From: Mesorhizobium sp. 65-26
GTDB lineage: Bacteria; Pseudomonadota; Alphaproteobacteria; Rhizobiales; Rhizobiaceae
DNA: 64,000 nucleotides
Direction: 5' to 3'
Assembly: GCA_001899205.1 (NCBI GenBank)
Contig: MKVL01000009.1
Span: forward strand, 177,032-241,031
Under the pieces are notes generated by a model, which saw only the letters and a program-made list of their open reading frames with translations, had not been told where the DNA came from and did not search any database. Positions 44,853 through 53,640 of this stretch are shown here, in pieces (within the stretch, counting starts at the first letter, position 1; every line of letters starts with the position of its first letter). The position numbers and the translations under genes are program-made.

Positions 44853-46736
44853 CTACGACACCTCCGACGTGCGGCGGCGCACGACGACACCGAGTTCGTC
44901 AGTCTCGCGGGCAATCCGCAGCCGCTCCTCGGCCTCGGTCGCCTCGCGCTGGCGATCCCACATGGAGGCGTAGAGCCCGCCCTGGCGCATCAGCGTGACA
45001 TGGGTGCCGCGCTCGGCGATCTGGCCGTCCTTGAGCACGATGATCTCGTCGGCCGAGATCACCGTCGACAGGCGGTGGGCTATCACGATGGTGGTGCGGC
45101 CCTTGCTGACCAGATCGAGCGCGGCCTGGATTTCCTGTTCCGTGTGGCTGTCCAGCGCCGAGGTCGCCTCGTCGAGCATCAGGATCGGTGGCGCCTTGAG
45201 GATGGTGCGGGCAATGGCCACGCGCTGCTTCTCGCCGCCGGAGAGCTTCAGGCCACGTTCGCCGACCATGGAGCGATATCCCTCTGGAAGCCGCTCGATG
45301 AACGGACCGATCTGGGCGAGTTCGGCCGCCTTGTGCACCTCTTCCTCGCTGGCGCCGATGCGGCCGTAGCGGATATTGTAGGCGATGGTGTCGTTGAACA
45401 GCACGGTGTCCTGCGGAACCATGCCGATCACCCCGCGCAGGCTTTCCTGGGTGACGTCGCGTATGTCCTGGCCGTCGATCAGGATGGCGCCGCCCTGTAT
45501 GTCGTAGAAGCGGAAGAGCAGTCTGGAAATCGTCGACTTGCCGGCGCCGGAGGGGCCGACGATGGCGACCGTCTTGCCGGCCGGCACCTCGAAGCTGACG
45601 CCCTTCAGGATCTTGCGGTTCGGGTCGTAGGAGAACTGCACATCGCGGAACTCGACCTTGCCGGCCGAGACCGCAAGCGGCTTCGCATCCGGCTTGTCGA
45701 CGATCTCCTGCGGCACGTCGAGCAGGTCGAACATGTGCTCGATGTCGGTCAGGCCCTGGCGGATCTCGCGATAGATGAAGCCGATGAAGTTGAGCGGTAC
45801 CGAGAGCTGGATCAGCATCGCGTTGATGAACACGAAATCGCCAACGGTCTGCGTGCCTGCCTGCACCTCCAGGGCCGACATGCACATGACGATCACCGTG
45901 CCCAGACCGTAGATGACACCCTGGCCGAAATTCAGCCAGCCGAGCGACGTCCAGATGCGGGTGGCGGCGATCTCGTAGCGCGCCATGGAACGGTCGAAGC
46001 GCTCGGCTTCCATCTGCTCGTTGTTGAAGTACTTGACGGTCTCGAAGTTGAGCAGGGAGTCGATCGCCTTGGTGTTGGCATCGGTGTCGCTGTCGTTCAT
46101 GTCGCGACGGATCGAGATGCGCCAGTCGCTGGCCCTGACGGTGAACCAGACATAGATCCAGACGGTGACCGCCACCACGGCCACGTACTTCCAGCCATAG
46201 GTATAGGCGAAGATTCCGGTGGTCAGCGCGAACTCGAGAACGGTCGGCGCCGTGTTCAGCATGATGAAGCGCACGATCGTCTCGATGCCCTTCGTACCGC
46301 GCTCGATAATGCGCGACAGGCCGCCCGTGCGGCGCTCGAGATGGAAGCGCAGCGACAGTTCATGCATGTGGACGAAGGTACGGAAGGCCAGCTGGCGCAC
46401 CGCGTACTGGCCGACCTGCGCGAAGAGCGCGTCCCGCAACTGGTTGAAGCCGAGCTGGACCAACCGCAGCACGTTGTAGGCGACGACCAGCATGATCGGC
46501 GCCAGCAGGAAGGCCGGGAGCGGTGGCGGTGTCTTCGTGACCCCGGCCAGCGCGTCGGTCGCCCATTTGAAGAAATAGGGGCCGGCGACAAGCGTTACCT
46601 TGGCCACGACGAGAAGCAGCGTCGCCCAGGTGACCCGCGCTTTGAGGTCGGCCCGATCGGCCGGCCACATATAGGGCCACAGGTTGCGCAGCGTCTTGAG
46701 CGTGCCGGCGTTTTCGGAGACGGTTTTCTCGGCCAT
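44853..46736 (-). CDS. Atm1-type ABC exporter (fused permease and ATPase)
   Basis: The 627-residue half-transporter has six membrane helices (about residues 35-320) and an ATPase domain: Walker [18 protein letters not shown], signature LSGGEKQRVAIARTI, Walker B ILMLDEATSALD, and IVIAHRLSTV. Segments such as RRTGGLSRIIERGTKGIE and LNFETVKYFNNE are typical of the Atm1/ABCB7/HMT1 group, whose bacterial members export glutathione-linked metals or sulfur species. It starts 4 nt after the arsR gene ends. This links export to a Cys-rich ArsR sensor and suggests metal(loid) or thiol-stress export. Confidence 0.92.
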   Translation of the reverse strand: MAEKTVSENAGTLKTLRNLWPYMWPADRADLKARVTWATLLLVVAKVTLVAGPYFFKWATDALAGVTKTPPPLPAFLLAPIMLVVAYNVLRLVQLGFNQLRDALFAQVGQYAVRQLAFRTFVHMHELSLRFHLERRTGGLSRIIERGTKGIETIVRFIMLNTAPTVLEFALTTGIFAYTYGWKYVAVVAVTVWIYVWFTVRASDWRISIRRDMNDSDTDANTKAIDSLLNFETVKYFNNEQMEAERFDRSMARYEIAATRIWTSLGWLNFGQGVIYGLGTVIVMCMSALEVQAGTQTVGDFVFINAMLIQLSVPLNFIGFIYREIRQGLTDIEHMFDLLDVPQEIVDKPDAKPLAVSAGKVEFRDVQFSYDPNRKILKGVSFEVPAGKTVAIVGPSGAGKSTISRLLFRFYDIQGGAILIDGQDIRDVTQESLRGVIGMVPQDTVLFNDTIAYNIRYGRIGASEEEVHKAAELAQIGPFIERLPEGYRSMVGERGLKLSGGEKQRVAIARTILKAPPILMLDEATSALDSHTEQEIQAALDLVSKGRTTIVIAHRLSTVISADEIIVLKDGQIAERGTHVTLMRQGGLYASMWDRQREATEAEERLRIARETDELGVVVRRRTSEVS

Positions 46737-46740
46737 TTTC

Positions 46741-47088
46741 TTACTTTCTTTCCGCCGGCTCGGGGCAGCAGCTGTCCACGAGCGTCGCCAGCGAGGAGGA
46801 CACGCCGGCAAGCGCGGCCCGGTCGACCTCGTAGCGCGAGCGCTGCCGGTCGGGCTCGAAGCGAACCAGCCCGGCGGCGACCAATATCTTCAAATGTTGC
46901 GAAACGGTTGATTGGGCGAGGTCGAGATGGTCGACGACCTCGCGGCAGCAGCAGAAGCGGCTGGCTGCGATGTGTTTCAGGATCTCGATGCGCGCCGGGT
47001 GCGCCAACGCGGCAAGCCGGACGGCCATGGCACGGCTATCCGGCGTGCATCCTCCGGCGATATCTGTCGCAGTCAGGGATTCGCTCAT
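46741..47088 (-). CDS. ArsR-family transcriptional regulator, Cys-rich
   Basis: The 115-residue winged-helix protein has the ArsR core ALAHPARIEILKHI and the recognition segment DLAQSTVSQHLKILVAAGLV. Six cysteines are present: Cys14, Cys46-48 (FCCCREVV, at the alpha-3 metal site of ArsR-type sensors) and Cys107-108 near the C-terminus. Such sensors release DNA on binding arsenite, antimonite or other soft metals. Its start codon lies inside a 27-bp near-perfect palindrome, arguing for autoregulation. The Atm1-type exporter follows 4 nt downstream. Confidence 0.92.
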   Translation of the reverse strand: MSESLTATDIAGGCTPDSRAMAVRLAALAHPARIEILKHIAASRFCCCREVVDHLDLAQSTVSQHLKILVAAGLVRFEPDRQRSRYEVDRAALAGVSSSLATLVDSCCPEPAERK

Positions 47089-47111
47089 CGTTCATCGGCG
47101 ATAAACGATGA
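47085..47111. promoter_or_regulatory. 27-bp near-perfect palindrome over the arsR start (operator)
   Basis: TCATCGTTCATCG (47085-47097) and CGATAAACGATGA (47099-47111) are inverted 13-bp arms around one central base with a single mismatch. The arsR ATG (complement of 47086-47088) is inside the left arm. Size and position suit a dimeric ArsR operator repressing arsR-exporter expression. Confidence 0.65.
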
Positions 47112-47168
47112 AAAATGGCGAGGCAAGCTACTCCGATGGGCAGCACGGGCACTTTGTTCCGGGAATCT

Positions 47169-47888
47169 TCACCAGGGAACGGTTCGGCCCTGGTAGTCGA
47201 GATATTCGAGCCCCGGCACCCGCCGCTTCGCAAGAAGGACTGTCACGAGGCTCGGAATGCTTTCCTCGATGGTGAGACGTGCCTCCGGGCCGCCCAGTTC
47301 CGTACGCACCCAGCCTGGAGCCATCGCCACCATGGCACGTGCCTTTCCCGCCTGCCGGGCGGCAAAGCTGCGCATGAACATGTTCAGCGCCGCCTTGCTG
47401 CCACGATAGAGTTCGCGCTGACCGGTTTCATTGTTGCCGATGCTTCCCTGCCCGGATGACATCACGCCGATCAGGCCGTCTCCGGAGACGTTGCCCTCAA
47501 GGCTTTCGATGACCCGCATCGGGCTCAGCGAATTGGTGATCATGACCCGCATGAATTCGTCGGTGGAGACTTCGCCGATAGCCTGGGTCGGATCTCGATT
47601 GGTGATGCCGGCGTTGACGAACAGCATATCAAACACCCTGCCGGACAGGCGCTCGCGCAGCGCAGCGATCTGATCGGCTTGGCAGATATCGAGATTCTCT
47701 ATCTCGACCCTGTCACCATGCGCATCCGCCAGTTCGTGCAGCAGCGTTCTTGTCCCCGCGCCACGGACCGTGCCGACGACGTTCCATCCCCGCTTGAGGA
47801 ATTCGGCCGCCATGGCATGGCCGAGGCCGCGCGAAGCACCGATGAGCAGGATGGTCGGGCGGCGCCGGTCATCGGGTGTGAGGGCCAT
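47169..47888 (-). CDS. Short-chain dehydrogenase/reductase
   Basis: The 239-residue SDR has the nucleotide-binding LIGASRGLGHAMA, VNAGITNRDP with catalytic Asn context, Ser in VMSSGQGSIGN and the YRGSKAA Tyr/Lys pair. The substrate is unknown. MALTPDDRRRP was chosen as start; an in-frame Met lies three residues earlier. It is divergent from a LysR regulator (131 nt apart), the usual regulator-target arrangement. Confidence 0.88.
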   Translation of the reverse strand: MALTPDDRRRPTILLIGASRGLGHAMAAEFLKRGWNVVGTVRGAGTRTLLHELADAHGDRVEIENLDICQADQIAALRERLSGRVFDMLFVNAGITNRDPTQAIGEVSTDEFMRVMITNSLSPMRVIESLEGNVSGDGLIGVMSSGQGSIGNNETGQRELYRGSKAALNMFMRSFAARQAGKARAMVAMAPGWVRTELGGPEARLTIEESIPSLVTVLLAKRRVPGLEYLDYQGRTVPW

Positions 47889-47920
47889 GGCAATCATCCT
47901 TTCACTGAAGAGACAGCGAA

Positions 47921-47949
47921 TATGGTCGCCAACATCGATTTGCACCATA
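47921..47949. promoter_or_regulatory. Possible LysR operator in the SDR-LysR gap
   Basis: TATGGT (47921-47926) and ACCATA (47944-47949) form a 6-bp inverted repeat with a 17-nt spacer in the divergent intergenic region, where LysR regulators usually bind. The repeat is short, so support is weak. Confidence 0.3.
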
Positions 47950-48019
47950 CGCACAGAATGCAATGAACTGTTGCGTCTGGCGCTATGCATAACCTCAGAT
48001 CGTGGGCTATTGCGGATCC

Positions 48020-48952
48020 ATGCAAAGCGTTGATCTGAACCTCCTAGTCGCGCTCGACGTGCTGCTCTCCGAGCGCAGCGTCACGAAAGCCGCCCGGCGT
48101 CTTGGCCTAAGCCCCTCGGCGATGAGCCGGACGCTTGCCCGGCTGCGCCTCGCAACTGGCGATCCATTGCTGGTGCAGGCCGGCCGCGTCCTCGTCCCCA
48201 CGCCCTATGCCGAGGCCCTGGCCGGCCAGGTTCATGCGCTTGCACGCGACGCACAGGCGGCACTTCGACCGCCTGCCACCCGGCTTGACCTGGCATCGCT
48301 CGACCGCACGTTCACCATTCGCGCAGGTGAAGGCTTCGTGGAACTCCTTGCGGCCCCCCTAATGGCGGTGATCGCCACCATCGCACCACATGTCCGCCTG
48401 CGGTTCGTGCTGAAGCCGGACAAGGACGCCCAGCCACTTCGGGAGGGGCTGATCGACCTGGAGATCGGAGTGATCGGGACCTCGGCGCCGGAGGTGCGTA
48501 CTCAACTGCTGTTCCGCGACAGGCATGTCGGTGTTGCGCGGAACGGACATCCGCTACTGAAGGCCGGCAGCATAACGCCGGAGAACTATGCGGCTTGCGG
48601 CCACGTCGTGGCCTCGCGCCGGGGAGAATTCCGTGAAGCAATCGACGATGCGCTTGGCCTGCTGGGACTGCGACGCAGGATACAGCTCGTCGTCCCCAGC
48701 TATCCGGAGGCCATGCGGGTCGCGCGCGGTTCAGACCTGGTCGCCCTTGTGCCGCGCTCCTGTCTCGGCAATGCTCTGGCCGCCGGCCATGCCGGGAATT
48801 TGAAGATCGAGAGTTTCGAACTCCCGGTTCGAACACCGGAGTTCAACATATCCGCGATCTGGCATCCCCGTATGGATGCCGATCCAGCCCAGCGCTGGCT
48901 TCGCGACATCATCATGGCAGTCTGCCGGGATGCCTACCCGGCAGGAGCTTGA
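48020..48952 (+). CDS. LysR-family transcriptional regulator
   Basis: The 310-residue protein has the LysR helix-turn-helix at residues ~20-40 (SVTKAARRLGLSPSAMSRTL) and a periplasmic-binding-like effector domain to residue ~300. MQSVDLNLLVALDVLLSER was chosen as start because it matches the common LysR opening; an upstream GTG adds six residues. It probably controls the divergent SDR gene. The N-terminus resembles the NahR/NodD-like branch, but no effector can be named. Confidence 0.9.
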   Translation: MQSVDLNLLVALDVLLSERSVTKAARRLGLSPSAMSRTLARLRLATGDPLLVQAGRVLVPTPYAEALAGQVHALARDAQAALRPPATRLDLASLDRTFTIRAGEGFVELLAAPLMAVIATIAPHVRLRFVLKPDKDAQPLREGLIDLEIGVIGTSAPEVRTQLLFRDRHVGVARNGHPLLKAGSITPENYAACGHVVASRRGEFREAIDDALGLLGLRRRIQLVVPSYPEAMRVARGSDLVALVPRSCLGNALAAGHAGNLKIESFELPVRTPEFNISAIWHPRMDADPAQRWLRDIIMAVCRDAYPAGA

Positions 48953-49016
48953 CGAAGACAGCCGGACAGACCCCGGAAATCCATCCCGGGATCTGTCCTG
49001 ACTTCGCAAGAGGGAC

Positions 49017-50711
49017 TTACTCGGTCTTCGCCGGCACCGTCGTCATCTGATCGCCCATCGCCTTCATGTCGGCAGCCTCGCCTTCCGTCGATTTGCCGGG
49101 CACCTTGAACACCTGGCCCGGCCAGATGCGGTCCGGATCCCTGATCTGGTCCTGGTTGGCGAGATAGATGGTCGAATAGCGCACGCCGTGGCCGTAGACG
49201 CGCCGCGAGATGCGCCACAGCGTGTCATGACGACGGATGATGACGGCGCCGTCGGCATGTTCGAGCTTGGGCGCGACCGTTTCGGGCACGTCGGTGGCCG
49301 GCGTCGCTTCCGCCACCTTGGCGGGCGCCTCCGCGGCGGGAGCCGGCGTCGCGGCCGGCTTGGGCTCCGCCGCAGGCGCGGCAGGCGCTTCGGCAGCAGC
49401 CGACACGGCCGGCTTTGCTTCCGCGGGCTTGGCCTCGGCGGAACTGGTCTCGGCCGGCTTGGCTTCAGTGGGCTTGGCCTCGGCGGGCTTGACCTCAGCT
49501 GGCTTGGCCTCCGCAGCCTTTGTTTCGGCAGGCTTGGTTTCCGGCGCCACGGCGGCGATCGACTCGCCCGGCTCGCGTTCGAACGGCACGGCGGCCCGCG
49601 CCACCACCTTCACCCCGTCGTCGCCCAAGGCATCGACATGGATGGTGTGGCTGCCAACCGGGATGTCGCGCGCGGCCTCGACGAGGAAATGTCCATCCGG
49701 CGACGTCTGTGCATCACCAAGCAGGATGTCGTCGGCGTAGGCGCGCACCTTGCGGCCAGGATCGGCAAGGCCGGCGACGAAGATCTTGTTGCCGTCGATC
49801 TCCACCGCCTCGACCACGACCTTCGGCGCCGCCACGGCCGGCGCGGCCGGCTGAGCCGGGGCAGCGGGCTGAGCCGGAGCCGCAGGGGCTTCGGCCGTCG
49901 CGGCCGGTGCCGGGGCTGCAGGCTGCGTCGTGGCGGGAGCCGCTGCAGTGGCGGGGGCCGCCGATGCGGCCGGAGCCGGAGTCGTGGCGGCAGGCTGGGC
50001 TGGCGCCTCGGCCGCTGCCGGCTTTGCCGCCGGTTCGCTGGCGGCGGCTGCCTCAGGCTTCTTCTCGGGCGCGGGAACGGTCAGCAGTTCCGACGGCTTG
50101 CCCGGCTCCTCGACCATCGCCAGGACCTGGCCGGACGGCGTGGACGGAACGGAGACGACCGCGGTCTGGGACGAAGCGACCACGGTCTTGTCAGCCAGGG
50201 TCGAGCGTAGCGTGATCGTGTAGTCGCCCGGCTTCAGCGGATCGTCGAGAATGATGACAAAAGCGCCATCCGGGCCTGCCGTGGCCGATCCGAGCACCGT
50301 CGAGCCGTTGAGGATCTCGACCTTCGAGTTCGGCGCCGCATTGCCGGCGACCACAATGGAACCGTTGCTCTCGACACGCACGACGTCGAAAGTCGGAGCA
50401 GCCGACGCGGCCTTCCCGGGTGCGGCCGCGGCGGCGGGGGCCGGCGCCGGTTCGCTCGGCGCGGCGGGCTTGGCCGCGGCCATCGTTCCGCCCGCAGGCG
50501 CGGCGGGCGCCATTGCGTTGGTTGCCGGCGCGGACGTGGTTGGCGCGGGGGTCGCCGGCACCTCGGCGGCGGGCTTTGCCGGCGCCGCCACATTCGCCGG
50601 TGGCGTGCGGCCAAGGTACGGATCGAGCGCGCCCGACACATAGGCGGCCCCCGCGACAACGACGCTACCGCCGGCCGCGAACAAGAACGCCTTCAATGGA
50701 TTAACTGCCAT
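49017..50711 (-). CDS. LysM-domain envelope protein with Ala/Pro/Lys-rich linkers
   Basis: The 564-residue protein has an N-terminal membrane anchor (AVNPLKAFLFAAGGSVVVAG) and long Ala/Pro/Lys-rich linkers. Two Ig-like beta domains lie near residues 120-185 (VVAGNAAPNSKVEILNGSTV) and 300-370 (VAGLADPGRKVRAYADDILL). A C-terminal LysM domain follows at about residues 500-545 (RRHDTLWRISRRVYGHG, YLANQDQIRDPDRIWPGQVF). It probably spans the periplasm and holds peptidoglycan. The ATG at 50711 has a GGGGCAGGG ribosome site; a GTG seven codons upstream is weaker. Confidence 0.88.
   Translation of the reverse strand: MAVNPLKAFLFAAGGSVVVAGAAYVSGALDPYLGRTPPANVAAPAKPAAEVPATPAPTTSAPATNAMAPAAPAGGTMAAAKPAAPSEPAPAPAAAAAPGKAASAAPTFDVVRVESNGSIVVAGNAAPNSKVEILNGSTVLGSATAGPDGAFVIILDDPLKPGDYTITLRSTLADKTVVASSQTAVVSVPSTPSGQVLAMVEEPGKPSELLTVPAPEKKPEAAAASEPAAKPAAAEAPAQPAATTPAPAASAAPATAAAPATTQPAAPAPAATAEAPAAPAQPAAPAQPAAPAVAAPKVVVEAVEIDGNKIFVAGLADPGRKVRAYADDILLGDAQTSPDGHFLVEAARDIPVGSHTIHVDALGDDGVKVVARAAVPFEREPGESIAAVAPETKPAETKAAEAKPAEVKPAEAKPTEAKPAETSSAEAKPAEAKPAVSAAAEAPAAPAAEPKPAATPAPAAEAPAKVAEATPATDVPETVAPKLEHADGAVIIRRHDTLWRISRRVYGHGVRYSTIYLANQDQIRDPDRIWPGQVFKVPGKSTEGEAADMKAMGDQMTTVPAKTE
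49405..49546 (-). repeat. Degenerate tandem repeat encoding EAKPA units
   Basis: Between the second Ig-like and LysM regions of the LysM protein, about ten five-residue units of the type AEAKPA/TEAKPA/AEVKPA recur, encoded by near-identical 15-nt blocks. It is a flexible, length-variable spacer. Confidence 0.6.
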
Positions 50712-50827
50712 ATTTCCCTGCCCCTTAGCCACCTAACGCCGGTCTAGCCTGTTTTACCGGGGCCGACAAGAAAAAGCCCTTTGCTGGGGCTTGACCACGC
50801 GTGCGGACCCAATCACCAATCAGTCGC

Positions 50828-51439
50828 ATGAACACGATTCGATCCGTCTGCGTCTACTGCGGCTCGTCTCCGGGCCACGATGAGATTTACGTCAAGGCCG
50901 GCCACCTGCTGGGCCGCTCGATCGCGAAGTCAGGCCTGCGCCTGATCTATGGCGGCGGCACCAAGGGCATCATGGGCGCCGTCTCGGAAGGCGCGCTGCG
51001 CGCCGGCGGCAAGGTGACCGGCATCATCCCGCGCTTTCTTATCAACAAGGAAGCGACCGAGACCGCGCTCAACCGGCTCGACGAGTTGCTCATCACCGAA
51101 AACATGCATGAGCGCAAGCACAGGATGTTCGAGAAATCCGACGCCTTTGTGGCTCTGCCGGGCGGCATCGGGACGGTCGAGGAGATCGTCGAGATCATGA
51201 CCTGGGCGCAGCTCGGCCATCACCGCAAACCCATCGTGTTCGGCAATGTCGATGGCTTCTGGAACCCGATGCTGGCGCTGCTCGATCACATGTCGTCGGC
51301 GGGCTTCATCCACACCGCCCACAAGGTGAAACCGCTGGTCGTCGACGACCCCGAAGCGATCGTCGCCGCCATCATGGTGGCGGGCTCGTCCGTTGATGCG
51401 CCGACCGAAGGCGTACAGTCGGTCATCGACAAGATGTAG
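50828..51439 (+). CDS. LOG family protein (Rossmann-fold nucleotide phosphoribohydrolase)
   Basis: The 203-residue protein has the LOG/TIGR00730 motifs LIYGGGTKGIMGAVS and ALPGGIGTVEEIVE, with SVCVYCGSSPG at the start. LOG enzymes release cytokinin bases from riboside monophosphates, or more generally hydrolyse nucleoside monophosphates. In a rhizobium either role is conceivable. The start was set at MNTIRSVCVYCG. It is monocistronic. Confidence 0.9.
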   Translation: MNTIRSVCVYCGSSPGHDEIYVKAGHLLGRSIAKSGLRLIYGGGTKGIMGAVSEGALRAGGKVTGIIPRFLINKEATETALNRLDELLITENMHERKHRMFEKSDAFVALPGGIGTVEEIVEIMTWAQLGHHRKPIVFGNVDGFWNPMLALLDHMSSAGFIHTAHKVKPLVVDDPEAIVAAIMVAGSSVDAPTEGVQSVIDKM

Positions 51440-51497
51440 CACCACTCGGTGCGGGCGACCTCCGCGTCCGCTCGCCTCGCTACGTCACGGCCGCGAA

Positions 51498-51515
51498 CTG
51501 TCAGCAAACCGTCAC
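51498..51515 (+). promoter_or_regulatory. Weak Pho-box-like site upstream of the ZntB-like gene
   Basis: CTGTCAG (51498-51504) and CCGTCAC (51509-51515) are two 11-bp-phased heptamers, each one base off the PhoB consensus, 76 nt upstream of the ATG and in the forward orientation. No well-placed -10 follows. A site this good is expected roughly once per two or three such windows by chance. Confidence 0.25.
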
Positions 51516-51591
51516 ACGAAGCCGACCTTGCCGTGCTAGAAACCGGCCCTTGGGCTCGGCGAGCCCATTGGAACGTATTTCGGCGCCCGGC

Positions 51592-52593
51592 ATGAACATC
51601 GCCCCCGACCAGCAAGGCAGCAGTCCGCAATCGCTCCTGCCCGACGAGCATGGCCTTTACTTCACCTATCATTTCGCCGCCGATGGCACGCGCGCCAGGG
51701 ATGCCACGCAGGCGCGCTGGACCTGGCGCAGCTATCACCTGTCCGACATGCGCGCGCGTCGTGAAATCGCCACCGAAGAGGCCCTGCCCTCTCCCGTGCG
51801 CGACGCTTTCCTGTCGGTCGGGCATGGCTGCCATGTCGATCTCGAGGAGAACTGGCTCTACGGCGACCTGCCGGATCTGCGTCACGACTATTCGACGGAG
51901 GCGCGCGGGCTCGGTCATTTCCGGTTCGCCTTCAACGACGCGATGCTGGTCGGCGGCCGCAAGCAGCCGCTGGAATCGGTCGACAACATCCGCCGCACGA
52001 TCGAGAACGGCACGCGTCGCTTCCGCTCACCCGCCGAGCTGATCGAGGCGGTGATGAACCAATCGCTGGACGGCATGGCGGCCGAGCTCGCCGCGCTGGG
52101 CGACGATCTCGACGGCGTCGAGGACCGGATCGTATCCGACGCATGGCACAATGAACGCCAAGCGCTGATCGACGCCAGGCGACACCTGGTGGTGGTCCAC
52201 CGGCAGATGGCGACACTCGCCAACCTGTTCCGGCATCTCGACCACGCGCATCATGACGACCTGCCCGACGCGATCTGCGACATGACGGCCAGGCTATCGC
52301 ATCGGGCACAGACGCTCCACCATGACGGCGAACAGTTGCAGGCACGCGCCCGGCTGCTGCAGGACGAATTGATGGCGAAGCTGACCGAGCGCTCGAACCA
52401 GCTGCTCTACATCTTGTCGGTGATGACGGCGGTGCTGCTGCCGATGACCATCATCTCCGGCCTGTTCGGGATGAATGTCGGCGGCCTGCCGCTGGTCGAC
52501 ACGCCGATGGGCTTCTGGCTGGTCTCGGCCGTGTCGCTGCTGATCGCGGCGGGCGTCTACCTGTTCGTCAGGCGGCTGGGGCGTGGGACGTAG
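51592..52593 (+). CDS. CorA/ZntB-like divalent cation transporter
   Basis: The 333-residue protein has the long N-terminal cytoplasmic domain and two C-terminal helices of the CorA superfamily. The pore motif is GMN in GLFGMNVGGLP. Family segments include SLDGMAAELAALGDDLDGVEDR and LTERSNQLLYILSVMTAVLLP. ZntB-type members move zinc. The ATG at 51592 starts just before the conserved region. Its last 26 bases overlap the 3' end of rarD on the other strand. Confidence 0.88.
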   Translation: MNIAPDQQGSSPQSLLPDEHGLYFTYHFAADGTRARDATQARWTWRSYHLSDMRARREIATEEALPSPVRDAFLSVGHGCHVDLEENWLYGDLPDLRHDYSTEARGLGHFRFAFNDAMLVGGRKQPLESVDNIRRTIENGTRRFRSPAELIEAVMNQSLDGMAAELAALGDDLDGVEDRIVSDAWHNERQALIDARRHLVVVHRQMATLANLFRHLDHAHHDDLPDAICDMTARLSHRAQTLHHDGEQLQARARLLQDELMAKLTERSNQLLYILSVMTAVLLPMTIISGLFGMNVGGLPLVDTPMGFWLVSAVSLLIAAGVYLFVRRLGRGT

Positions 52594-53503
52594 CCTCGAC
52601 CCGCCGCGCGGCTGACAACATCGACCATGAGTAGATGGCCAGCGCTGCCCAGATCAGCGCGAAGGCCATGGCCTGAGCGCTGCCGAACGGCTCGCCGAAG
52701 GCCAGCACCGCGATCAGGAACACCATGGTCGGCGCGATGTACTGCATGATGCCGATGGTGGAGAGGCGGAGAAGCTTGGTGCCGAAGGCAAACAGCAGCA
52801 GCGGCACGGCCGTGACCGGACCGCAGCCGACGAGCAGCGCCCTGTCGGTGAGATTGCCGGAAACCAGATGATCCTGGCCCGTCGCCACCAGGTAGACGAT
52901 GTAACCCAGCGCCGGCACCGACAGCAGAAGCACTTCCAGCAGGAACCCCTGGCTAGGGCCGATCGGCAGGGTTTTGCGGAAGAAGCCGTATGCGGCGAAG
53001 GTCAGGGCAAGCGCCAGCGACACCCAGGGCAGCGTGCCGCCCTCCACGGTCAGCACGATGACGGCGATGGCGGCAAGCGCGACGGCGGCCATCTGCAACC
53101 GGTCGAGCCGCTCGCCAAGCAGCACGGCACCGACCACGACGATGACCAGAGGGTTGATGTAATAGCCGAGCGCGGTCTCGACGGCGCGGCCGACGGCGAT
53201 CGCCCAGACGTAGATGCCCCAGTTGACTGAAATCAGCGTCGCGGTCAGCACCACCATCGCCAGCGTGCGCGGCGAGCGGATGGCGGCCTTGAAGTCCGCC
53301 GTGCGCCCGGCCCAGACCAGAACGGCGGCGGCGATCGGCACCGACCAGACGATGCGGTTGGCGATCACCTCGGCCAACGGCAGGTGCGCCACGGCCTTCA
53401 TGTAGAAAGGCAGCAGCCCCCACAGGAAATAGGCCCCGAGCGCGAGGAAGAAGCCGCGCCGGGCAGCGGCATGTGCGTCGGTCTGGACGGCTGGAGCGTT
53501 CAT
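52568..53503 (-). CDS. rarD: EamA-family transporter RarD
   Basis: The 311-residue membrane protein has about ten helices. The RarD pattern is present: FFLALGAYFLWGLLPFYMKA, EVIANRIVWSVPIAA, NWGIYVWAIAVGRAVETALGYYINPL. The substrate is unproven; it is called a chloramphenicol-sensitivity protein in older annotation. It lies downstream of cimA (137 nt) and overlaps the zntB-like gene tail to tail by 26 nt. Confidence 0.9.
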   Translation of the reverse strand: MNAPAVQTDAHAAARRGFFLALGAYFLWGLLPFYMKAVAHLPLAEVIANRIVWSVPIAAAVLVWAGRTADFKAAIRSPRTLAMVVLTATLISVNWGIYVWAIAVGRAVETALGYYINPLVIVVVGAVLLGERLDRLQMAAVALAAIAVIVLTVEGGTLPWVSLALALTFAAYGFFRKTLPIGPSQGFLLEVLLLSVPALGYIVYLVATGQDHLVSGNLTDRALLVGCGPVTAVPLLLFAFGTKLLRLSTIGIMQYIAPTMVFLIAVLAFGEPFGSAQAMAFALIWAALAIYSWSMLSAARRVEATSHAPAA

Positions 53504-53640
53504 GGCCCAATGCTATGCGCCAGCGACCCGGCCAAGACCATCACAAATTTCTGATGGATCAACGGACTTCCGCTGATGGTTCAAGCGTTTGGCGCGCGGC
53601 TTCCTCGCTGGAACTCCAGCGGGAGCGGAAGACAGCGGAG

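Noticed and set aside
44809..44970. Short frame after the SMP-30 gene starting MFDAETLMRG
   Set aside because: Runs antisense into the exporter gene, Ser/Arg-rich, no conservation signal.
44004..47111. 1035-codon rightward frame opposite the exporter and regulator genes
   Set aside because: Antisense shadow of the SMP-30, Atm1-type and ArsR genes in GC-rich DNA; biased His/Arg/Gln composition and no domain.
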